In this document: in pieces, positions 55,853 through 64,000 of the stretch | Layout of the letters: each line of letters opens with the position of its first letter | Numbering within the stretch: the stretch's first letter is position 1 | Assembly: GCA_009746045.1 (NCBI GenBank) | Contig: RPFO01000034.1 | Location: 4,316,798-4,380,797 of the forward strand | Origin: Mesostigma viride | Lineage: Eukaryota; Streptophyta; Mesostigmatophyceae; Mesostigmatales; Mesostigmataceae | Direction: 5' to 3' | DNA: 64,000 nt | Made by a program: the position numbers and the translations under genes | Notes under the pieces: generated by a model | Databases searched by the model: none | Told to the model about the DNA's origin: nothing | What the model saw: only the letters and a program-made list of their open reading frames with translations

Positions 55853-56224
55853 AAATGACTGGCCATAGCACAGTACACAACCACCACACCCCCTTACCAC
55901 AGCGATAGCTGCTGGGCGCCATAAAATTCAACACATTCGTTGTGGGGTGTGAGTGCTGGCTAGGTCAGATTTGTATCCATTTGCAGCTTGAGGACACAAG
56001 CTTTGTATCCATTTACTTAATGTGTGCTTCAGTAACTGGCCAAACCAGCCAGCTGTGTACACCTTATTTAATGTGCAATATAACACCTGGCCAGAACAGC
56101 CAGCTGTAACCAACCTGGCTCAACCAGCCATGTCTCTTTTGTACCCCTAATCAACTTAAAAACAATAACAATAATGTTGGGGGTGCAGACCTGCATTAAG
56201 AAATAAATAATAAAACAATACTGG
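55853..56224 (+). other. E2 3' untranslated region
   Basis: Contains a direct repeat of TTTGTATCCATTT (55969, 56001) and CTGGCCA...CCAGCCAGCTGT repeats (near 56035 and 56090). No gene. The stretch just before the LTR (AAGAAATAAATAATAAAACAATACTGG) is A-rich rather than a clean polypurine tract. Confidence 0.6.
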
Positions 56225-56698
56225 AGTTAGTCTCCATGCTTTGCTGTAGACTAAGTCTCAAAGGCATTGTGAATACAACGTATGAATAAGCCTTGTAAAC
56301 CTACGTTGGTATGTGAATATAAATACCACGTGGGCTATGCAGATAGGAATGCTAGTCGAGTCGCATACGTTTCCCTAGATAGGTACTTTGGGTACTGAGG
56401 TACGTGACAGATGTCAGTACCCAGTATACGTAGTGTCCTGTCATTGGACGGTACTAGAGTATCCTAGATAGGGACCGTACTGCAGCGTGCATTGATCTGT
56501 GATCGCACGATGCAGTGACTAGACTGCTACCTGTCATCGTGTGGCCACGGGCCAACGGTCTGCACCCAACGGTCACTGGCGGCGCAGCCGGTGAGAGGAA
56601 CGTTGATAAAGGGTAAACCTATTTTCTAATGAACCAAGCATTCATTGCTCCTTGCATTCACTGTGTCTTCAAGCAATATATCCCACCGCATTCTAACT
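56225..56698 (+). repeat. E2 3' LTR
   Basis: 474 bp, AGTTAG...CTAACT, followed by CAACC. Confidence 0.92.
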
Positions 56699-56703
56699 CA
56701 ACC

Positions 56704-58853
56704 CACTCCTCCCTGGCTTTGGTAAAAGCTTCCAGCCACTTAAGAAACCCAATCTGCGTCTGGCAGTCCCGTACAATATCATCATAGGACAGGGGAGACA
56801 TGGATGCAACATCCCATCTACCAAGCCCAAACGCTGAAGGGTGTAGCTTTTGAGAGTGTATGAGGTCTTCCACACATGGTTCCTGACCTGGGAGGTACTT
56901 GGGCTTAACTGCATGGATGGCAGCATCCAACCCAGTGCTAATCTGGCTCAAAGGGATTTTAAAATGATCTAGAGGTACCTGTCCTACCCCTGCCACACTC
57001 AACCTCCCAGCTGAGATGACAACACCAGGGTAAGATACAAAAGGTTCCCCTAACAGGGCATTCCCTGAGTAACCCTCAACCACCTGAAATGGAGTGGGCA
57101 TACCCAAGATTTGAATGCTCACCTGACCTTTGACCTGCATTTTTGTTTTGCCTGAAAAATCTGACACTCTAGTAGCCCATGGTGAGGCCTTCATTTTCAG
57201 ACCAGATACAGCTGCTGCACTGATGATACTCACCTGTGCTTGGGTGTCTACAGCCAAAATACTAGGATCTTGACCTGCATCCCCTACAGCATTGACTTGT
57301 GCTGCACCTGTTGCCACAACTGCTTTAGTGTTGTGTGCCTTGTGCAAGGCCTTAAGAATCTCAGCAAATGACTTCCTGGGAACGACAGGATCTGCTCTAT
57401 CTTGTGACTCCTCCAGGTGTGAGGGAGGTGCTACCTGCTGCTCACCCTGTGCACCGTCCTCCTGCCCAGGTGGACTATTGGGTTGTAGTGGGGCTGCACT
57501 ACTGAGGAACACAGGAGCTTCTACTGTGGAACTAGTGCTTGCATCAATGACGTCCTTAGCCAATTCATTGGGTGAGATCAATCCACCAGACTCCTGCTCT
57601 GAATCCATGTCCAAGAATTCTACCCCTGACACGTCTGCCAGTGGTGGGTAATAAAGCTTGAGTCTATGCTTGCTGACCACACGCTCTCTGTCATGTTGTA
57701 TAGTGACTGCAGTCCCTTCTTCATGAATTTTAGTGACTACAGCTGGACCGTGCCATCTGGCAGAGTGTGCTCTTCCTCTGTCACCCTCTCTGAAAAACAA
57801 CACATGGTCCCCCACTTCAAACACAGGCCTGGCATTATTTTTGTCTTTCTTTGCCAGCAACTTGGCTAAGTGCTGCCTTTGTGTGTTGTAGTGAGTGTGT
57901 ACCTCTGAAGCATAGCTGCCTGACTGAAGGCCAGTTGGGGTGATTTCCCCAAAAGGTGAGGACATTATTGGTTTGGCGTTTAGCTGGGTAGTCACCCCTG
58001 CTGCCCAAGATGCCCTGTCAGCATAGCTACCAGAGTCAGCCAACCTGGATGGCATTTTTCTTATCACATCCCTGATGGCTCTCATGGTACGTTCTACCAA
58101 CCCCTGACGTTCATGATCTTGAGCCCCAGACACTTCTATCTTGGGCAGATCATTCCTGTCCTGGATGCAGAGAAACTGCTGATCCAGCATTACTTTTTCA
58201 ATGGGGTGAAAACGTGCCAAGGCTATCTGTAAAGCTCTGTGCAGCTGCTCTTTATCCATCCCAGGCAGAGGCTCCACTACCACAAACCTTGACCAGGCAT
58301 CCTTTATGACTAGGTAGTATACCGTGTCCTTCACCACGTGTATAACATCCCCAACCAGTTTGCCTCTAGCCAGTGGTGGTGTGGCCACATGCCATTTTCT
58401 GGGCTTAGGAGCATATAGCTGACGTTGCTCACAGTGCTTACGTACGTGCCTGCACATCTGTTCCAGATCATGGCCTTGTATTTTATTGGCTAGCCTTTCA
58501 GCCACAGCCTCATGGCCCATAACCTTGTGCAGTTGCTCTGCTAGAGCACCATACGTGATTACCTTTTCTGCTGCTGCACTAAGGGAAGCTATGGTGGGGT
58601 CACGCATCATGTGTGACAGTGTCATGTCATATGCCACTTCCCAATCCACATCATCACACTCAGGCAACACTTGGCAGACAGAAGGTAACAGGAAACCATT
58701 TGTGAAAAATGGTGAGGGTAGCTTACAGGAGTCTCCCTGGTCTGCCGCCCCCGCGCGGTTGTATAGCGCCCTGGCGTGTTCTTGTTGTGCCTGGGAGCCG
58801 TGCAGCGCGCTCCTGCTGCAATGGGGTGACGTGTTTTCCAACATCCAGGACAA
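56704..58853 (-). pseudogene. E3 Pol, N-terminal part: integrase, protease, RT start
   Basis: An open minus-strand frame of about 720 codons ending at the E2 insertion. Integrase: LHKVMGHE and KHCEQ (an imperfect zinc motif), GDVIHVVKD (first D), VMLDQQF (second D), 29 residues, then GLVERT (E). A chromo-like basic C-terminal region follows (VGDHVLFFREGD...HDRERVVSKHRLK). Protease: LAVDTQAQVSIIS then GNALLGEPFVSYPG. The start of RT is FLKWLEAFTKAREEWV, cut by the LTR of E2. The coding sequence is otherwise undamaged here, so E2 entered an element that was fairly intact. Its RT/RNase H half is at 47542-49026. Confidence 0.9.
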
Positions 58854-59744
58854 ACATCCACGTCAGAACCATAGTCGGGTTTGCCCTTCCAGCAATCATC
58901 TTTTAGGTGCCCCTTACAAAGGCACCTAGTGCAATGTTTGGTGGGGTCATGAGGCAACCTCTTGTCCCCCCCTGCTGGCTTAGCACCCCCTGGCTTGCTA
59001 GCTCCCCCACTTTGTTTTCTGTTTTTGTTGTTATTATTCTTCCCCCCCCCTTGTTTCCACCTCCCCCACTTTTGTTGTTTTTGTTTTTATCCCCCCCCAT
59101 TACCGCCTTTACCTGGGCCACCAGCGACTGCATCTGCTTTTTGGAGAGCCCCGTACCTGAGGCTTCCTCCCCCTTTACCTGCTTCACCTTTACATCCTTG
59201 GCTGCAGCAGCAAATGGCTCTAGGCGTTGCTGCACATAAGCCATTGCCTTCCTGAAGTCCTCCCACTTATCCTTCAGACCTGCCAGTATGACTGACAGGG
59301 TGGTAGGGTCCAGTTCTGCCTTTTGTAGCCACAGGTGTACTAGGTACTTGGCATTGAGCTTCTTCAGCTCCTCATCCCCCTCTATGTACATGACATACTT
59401 TTGTTGTCACTCACATAGTCACGCTTATTGACCTTATACGCCTCTATCCACTGGAAGCCCTTAAGTACTTCTAAGTGCTCCCCCGTGGTAACAAGTGCCC
59501 TAAGGTCTACCATGAACTGCGCCCACAAAACATTTTCTGCCACATCTACGTACCCGCTGCTGGCACGCTTTTGGTACAATTGTACCAACTGCTGGATAGG
59601 CTTGGCAGATTGATGGATGGGTGTGGATGCACGCAGGGATGCAAACCAATCACGCACATTATCACTAGCATACGCATGTGACAACTTAAACAACCACTCC
59701 CTAGCTTCATCCTGGGTATGGCCCTCTGGCAAACCCGGGAACAC
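58622..59744 (-). pseudogene. E3 Gag: capsid-like domain and zinc knuckles
   Basis: Three overlapping minus-strand frames. 59744-59382 has GLPEGHTQDEAREWLF and IHQSAKPIQQLVQLYQ, matching E2 Gag. 59391-58903 has LVHLWLQKAEL and a Lys/Gly-rich GGDKNKNNKSGGGGNKGGG. 58957-58622 has the CCHC knuckle CTRCLCKGHLKDDC and the second CPGCWKTRH motif. Frame changes occur at about 59390 and in the C-runs near 58960 and 59090. The N-terminal part is cut off by E4 at 59748. Confidence 0.82.
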
Positions 59745-59748
59745 TAGC

Positions 59749-60436
59749 AGTTAACGCCAAGCGCATAGGCGTGATCCTGATTCGGCATTTCTCTGCGATT
59801 CCAGCTGCACCGGAACGAGTTCATTCCGACAAGTATCAAGAAAGTTATGGCATTCCGACTTCCCGGTCGCGCGCGAGCGCGAGCCGGCTGTTCTTCTAAG
59901 TCAGACGTGAATATTTGCCGACGACATATGGGGTCGACAGTAATTCCTGGGCTGACAGGAATTAGGTGCTAAACCTACGACGGTATTGGATTAATACGTC
60001 GTACGCAGGAAATAGGAACCTTAACCTGTGGTCTGTTGGCACCGCAGGCTTAGTCCTAGGTGCAGATGCAATAGTCACTGTGGACTGTGCTCTGTGGTCA
60101 CTGTACCTGTATGGCAGACCTACTGTATAGGAACTGGGCGCTGTACAGGTAGTGAATACTGTACCGGGAGTGTTATTACTGAGCAGGCCTCCTAGGCTGC
60201 TCAGGACTAGCAAGCACAGTGCACAAGTATATAAAGAATAGGCCAGTGCCAATTGGGCATCTCTTGCGAGCCCGCCTCACGTGTGTTGCCTTGACTTGGC
60301 AAACGCGTGTACAAGCCTCAAGTGTGTGAGCGCTGTAACATTATCCAATTTTAACAAAGCTCCGTTTCCAACCATATTCACACATTGCTGCATTGCAACC
60401 ATATCCTTACATATTGCGTTCATAAGAACGTTAACT
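59749..60436 (+). repeat. E4 5' LTR
   Basis: 688 bp; its first ~430 bases are about 95% like 62466-62897. Confidence 0.88.
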
Positions 60437-60529
60437 CAAATTACAAGCAGTCTCGACGGAACGGCCAGGAGGGTCGTTGCTGGTTGCGGCGTGCAGCGTT
60501 GACGACGCGAGAAGCTCGTCCGGTGGTGA

Positions 60530-61450
60530 ATGGTGCAGGAAGAACAACGGCAGCAGAATTTCCGGTTTCGGCAGTCTGCTGGTGGTTCAATTTCGCCTGA
60601 ATTGCGTCGTGTCGTTCGAGATTTATCTTTATTGCTTGCAGATCGTCCACCTGTTAATCGCAACTTCGTGCAATTCGTCGACGACCAGGTCGAGGATTGG
60701 GAGCGGATTCTGCGGCACGTCCAAACCATCGTCATTCCGGAGCACCGGAGCATCGACGACATCGAGCAAGAGCTGCACGGTTTGGTCGGCATCCAGACAG
60801 TGATTACAGCATTAGCTGAGCGGGTGCGTGCGGAGTTGGCGGCTAGGCGAGGAGAGGCTGCGGAGGCAGCTGGTGCAGTGCGACACGAGTTCGTGCCGGC
60901 AGCAGCGGGTGCGGGTGTACCACGTACGTTCGCAGGCGTAATCGGCGACGAGGGTGTTGCAGCGGGACCAGTTCGACGAGAGTGACGCGGAGCGGAGCGC
61001 TACAGGCGGCTGGCAGAGGTCGAGGCGGCAGCGGAAGCCATCACCGGAGGACAGCGTGCGGCACGAGTCGGCAGGTTTCCGGAGCGAGCAAGGGTTCCTT
61101 TTCAGGAACTGCCCCAACCCCTTCGCGTTCGTGTGACGCGTTGGGAAGAGTTCGCCCCTCTTGGTTACGATAGTGACCTTGAGGTGGGAGCAGTGGGCGT
61201 CGCTGGGCTAGGCGACGAGGCGCTTGGCGACCACGAGGTGCCAAGATACAATCCGCGGGGTGCCAACGACGGGTTGTCACCTGTCTACTATACTAACGGT
61301 GACGATTCTGTCATCGCGGGCCGACAGCGGGTCGACGACGGCGCAGCGGGTAGCAGGGTGCCAGAGCTGATTGTTGTGAGCGACAGCGACAGCGACAGCG
61401 ACAAGGAGAACCAGGACGCGCCCGGGGGCGACCGTGGTGGTCTTGACTGA
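60530..61450 (+). CDS. E4 first ORF region, related to the E1 first ORF
   Basis: ATG at 60530 starts a 151-codon ORF ending at TGA 60983. It contains LADRPPVNRN and FVQFVDDQVEDWERI, which align with E1's first ORF. After it, frames at 60954-61136 and 61133-61450 look coding; the last ends in an acidic SDSDSDSDKENQD stretch. It is unclear whether one frameshifted protein or two are encoded. No catalytic motif. Its position between LTR and Gag is the same as in E1. Confidence 0.55.
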
Positions 61451-61552
61451 GTGGTAACACTTGGCATTTTCCCTTCTTGTTCAGTAGCTTATATTGCTTT
61501 AATTGCTGCTTGGCCACTTGGCTGGCTGTAGCAGATCTGAACAGAGGCCATC

Positions 61553-62465
61553 ATGAGTGAGGGAGCTATTGACCAACAAGCGCGCCTTATGGGCTTTGCG
61601 CGGCGCGGCGCTGGGATGGATGGACGCGATGGACGCGATGGACGCGGTGACGGCCAGGCGCTGGGAGACCAGGCTGCGCTGCCAGATGATCAGAGCCAAG
61701 GATCTCAGGGCGGTCAGAACGCGCCAGCTGCAGATCAAGCGGCACCTAAGCGACCGACCGTGGCTGAGGGGTACGCGGTGCTCGGCCAGTTTCAGTCCAT
61801 CAAGGACAATTGGCAGCCCCGGGACGCTGAGAGGATGTTAGAGGGCATGAACTTGTACACGGACATCTACACCGGTGACAAGCTTCGCATCCTGGCGTCT
61901 AGTGCCTACATAAGGCAGTCGGCGAGGCGGCTGTTCAAGTTTGTTCGGGAGCGACACACGGCGGGAGACACCTGGGCTGCGTTTATGACGCGACTCAGGG
62001 TGTTCCTGAGTGACAAGAGGACCATAGATGGGTCTCACCTGAAGCAAGAATACCTGGACTACAAGCCCATCAAGGGGCAGCTAGTGGTCCACGCCTTTGA
62101 AGACTTCGTCAAGCTGAGGGAGGACGCCATGGCCAAGGGATTCTTCGTTGCAGATCGGATGGCCATGGGCGACTTTCTCAAGTCGCTGCAGCTGGATCCG
62201 GTCACCATGGATAATGTGACCATCCACATGCGACAGGTCCATGGCTGGGCAGCCATGACGGACCAGTTGTATGAGTGTTTCAGCGGCAAGTACGTAGGTG
62301 GTAAGCGCCCACGTCAAGGGGACGAGGAGGCCGCTGAACCTGCGGTTAAGTCCATGAGGGGATCGGGCCACGGGGGCCCAGCGTCCTCGAGAGGGCCTGA
62401 GACCTCTTCAAGGGGTCGAGGAAGGTCCAGGAGGGGGCGTGACAGAAGGGCTGGACGGGGGACAC
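61553..62465 (+). CDS. E4 Gag, truncated before the zinc knuckle
   Basis: ATG at 61553 (MSEGAIDQQARLMGF). The capsid-like core includes LRVFLSDKRTIDGSHLK, FEDFVKLREDAMAKGFFVADRMA and DNVTIHMR...KYVGGK, block for block like E1 Gag at 40840-41200. It ends with a basic, Arg/Gly-rich region (RGRGRSRRGRDRRAGRG) that could bind RNA. The ORF then enters the 3' LTR and stops at 62495. The CCHC motif present in E1 is absent. Confidence 0.78.
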
Positions 62466-62897
62466 AGTTAACGCCAAGCGCATTGGCGTGTTCCTGATTC
62501 GGCATATCTCTACGATTCCAGCGGCACCGGAACGAGTTCATTCCGACAAGTATCAAGAAAGTTATGGTGTTCCGACTTCCCGGTCGCGCGCGAGCGCGAG
62601 CCGGCTATTCTTCTAAGTCGTGCGTGAATATGTGCCGACGGCATATGGGGTCAACAGTAATTCCTGGGCTGACAGGAGTTAGGTGCTGAACCTACGACGG
62701 TATTGGATTAATACGTCGTACGCAGGAAATAGGAACCTTAACCTGTGGTCTGTTGGTACCGCAGGCTTAGTCCTGGACTATTGGGTGCAGACGCAATAAT
62801 CACTGTGGACTGTACTCTGTGGTCACTGTGCCTGTATGGCAGACCTACTGTATAGGATCTGGACGCTGTACAGGTTGTTAATACTGTACCGGGGGTG
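62466..62897 (+). repeat. E4 3' LTR, truncated
   Basis: Matches the first part of 59749-60436 until TGTTA, where TTAAGGGG of the next element begins. Confidence 0.85.
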
Positions 62898-64000
62898 TTA
62901 AGGGGAGGGGACATGCCTAAAGGGCACTTTTCTGGAAACCATACCTATGCATGTGCTAAAAATCCAATGATGATTGGGGACCATAAATATGATTTTAAAA
63001 AAAAATTCCAGCCACTTGGGGGGGGTACTAGCCCCCACCATACACCGGTAACGCGCTAAAAATAGAAAAAGACGCTATTTTAGTCACATTTTCCCTAGGA
63101 CAATGGGCAAACATATTGGGACCAAATCATATATTCCCGCATAGTTCCCCCACTTTTTAGAAATTCTACCTAGTTGGCACCAAGAAATAAGCATGTTTAC
63201 TCACGTTGATGGATTTCCCGCAAAACAGGTACTTTTTTAATCAAAAAAAAAAAAATCAAATCATAAACACATCATATCATGCTCCACCATATATTCCCAA
63301 ATATTACAGGTGGGGGGACATGCAGCCCCAAATTTTCAGGTCATTCTGACAAGCGCAGCTCTAGTTGATGGATTTCCTAGGTAGCCACCTGTGACGAAGC
63401 TAAGGGAGGTTTTTTAGTGTATCTTACCACATAAACACCCCTTAATCCATCCAAACCATGCAAAAACTGGCCAAACCACATGCTGCCAACCTCTGCACAT
63501 ATGGTACCTCCTATGTTCAAGGTTTGACGCCATTCTGACAAGAACTGCCCAAGTTACAAGCATTCCAAGACGGCCACCCATGTAGACACTACAAGGACAT
63601 AAGAGTAACCATTCAGCCACACTAGCACCTCCTTCTTCATCAAAGACATCTGCAAACTGACCAAAGCACACATAATTAACTCTTGCATGCTGACGGCAAC
63701 GCATGCTCAACGTGGGGGGTCATTGTGACAAGAACTACTCAAGTTGATGGGTTTCCTATATGACCACCTGACAAGGCGCTAAGGACCACTCAGTAAGTTA
63801 GTGACCCCACAGCTAGTGCCACTTCATATGCCATCCAACATGCACCAAAACCATGCTGAGTATGTTTACAATGTACGAAGGGGTGGCCACGCACCTCATA
63901 CGTCTTCATCATCCCTCCAGCATGGCCAGCCTTGTAAATATGTTCATAGCCTTGACGATGGTAGCCCTAATATGCCTAAGCAGCATTTCCTATGTTTCTC
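62898..64000. mobile_element. TTAA-type DNA transposon, left end, running out of the window
   Basis: Starts TTAA-GGGGAGGGGACATG at 62898, similar to the ends at 1190 and 43473. GGGGACCATAAATATGA (62982) and GCGCTAAAAATAGAAAAAGACGCTA (about 63055) are shared with the elements at 43469 and 1184. It interrupts the E4 LTR. No coding region is recognised in this 1.1 kb; the other end is not in the window. Confidence 0.65.

Larger units (their letters stand above)
49032..56698 (+). mobile_element. E2: copia-like LTR retrotransposon inserted in E3
   Basis: LTRs at 49032-49502 (471 bp) and 56225-56698 (474 bp) differ by a few bases, mostly near their 3' ends. They begin AGTTAG and end CTAACT. TSD is CAACC. 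The interior encodes Gag and a Pol with integrase, protease, RT and RNase H in that order. It is closely related to E3 in protein sequence but in the opposite orientation. Despite young LTRs, the coding region shows about seven frame changes, several beside homopolymers, so some may be sequence errors. Confidence 0.93.
42943..59748 (-). mobile_element. E3: copia-like LTR retrotransposon, broken by three insertions
   Basis: A minus-strand element whose 3' LTR is probably 42943-43329. Its 3' UTR is split by the TTAA transposon (43469-47296). RT/RNase H lies at 47542-49031, integrase/protease/RT start at 56699-58853, and gag at 58622-59744. E2 (49032-56698) and E4 (from 59749) interrupt it. Taking out E2 with one CAACC restores the pol frame as EEWV-VPDARSP. 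The 5' LTR lies beyond the window. The element entered the LINE relic 18 bases from where E1 did. Pairing of the left LTR with this pol is inferred from orientation, AGTTAG/CTAACT ends and the purine run AAAGTGGG before it. Confidence 0.75.
59749..62897 (+). mobile_element. E4: gag-only LTR retrotransposon inserted in E3
   Basis: The first LTR is 59749-60436 (688 bp; AGTTAA...TTAACT). The second starts at 62466 and is cut at 62897 by the TTAA element. Between them are only a first ORF region (60530-61450) and a Gag-like ORF (61553-62465). The Gag frame runs directly into the second LTR with no zinc knuckle and no pol. A G-rich stretch (GAAGGGCTGGACGGGGGACAC) precedes the LTR as polypurine tract. 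The element is a deletion derivative that would need Pol in trans; its proteins are related to E1. CAAATTACAAGC after the LTR matches E1's primer-site candidate. Confidence 0.82.

Overview
The window is nuclear DNA of a eukaryote, most likely a green alga. The only recognisable host gene is an LHCSR/LHCX-type light-harvesting protein (25525-26327). It has a simple N-terminal chloroplast transit-like leader and a GT-AG intron. Almost everything else is transposable elements nested inside one another, plus tandem repeats. The species cannot be named from this sequence.

Left part (1-23 kb). A decayed L1-like LINE (1-5723) is split by a TTAA-flanked DNA transposon (1184-3079) and by a 5'-truncated copy of a second LINE (3442-4231, with a 14-bp target duplication). 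A ~65-bp minisatellite (8905-9811 and 21450-21809) is cut in two by a small LTR element of TRIM type (9812-21449; 512-bp LTRs, TSD CATAT). That element is itself split by a 9.1-kb DNA transposon (11349-20436; 29-bp perfect inverted repeats, TSD TAG) filled with gene-like ORFs and five kinds of tandem repeat. A PIF/Harbinger transposase relic follows on the minus strand (about 21835-22643).

Middle (22.9-43 kb). Two duplicated blocks lie upstream of the light-harvesting gene. After it comes a LINE reverse-transcriptase relic (27436-28480, continuing at 42925-42942). Copia-like element E1 (28481-42919, minus strand, 628-bp LTRs, TSD GCCTG) is inserted in it. E1 carries a near-full-length LINE (about 29205-36153) whose long product has PHD, RING and C2H2-like zinc fingers, a reverse transcriptase and an R2-like endonuclease. 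Nine 170-bp tandem monomers precede that ORF.

Right part (43-64 kb). E3 (minus strand, from 42943 to beyond the window) is interrupted by a TTAA DNA transposon with a DGSW-type transposase, AT-hooks and a PHD finger (43469-47296), by E2 (49032-56698, plus strand, TSD CAACC), and by the gag-only element E4 (from 59749). E4's second LTR is cut by another TTAA-type element at 62898.

The main candidate for something new is the E1/E2/E3 lineage. These elements have copia-like reverse transcriptase and RNase H, but the aspartic protease lies between integrase and reverse transcriptase, the integrase has DD29E spacing, and the LTRs begin AGTT and end AACT instead of TG...CA. Removing the nested insertions with one target duplication restores the host reading frames at three sites, which confirms the boundaries.
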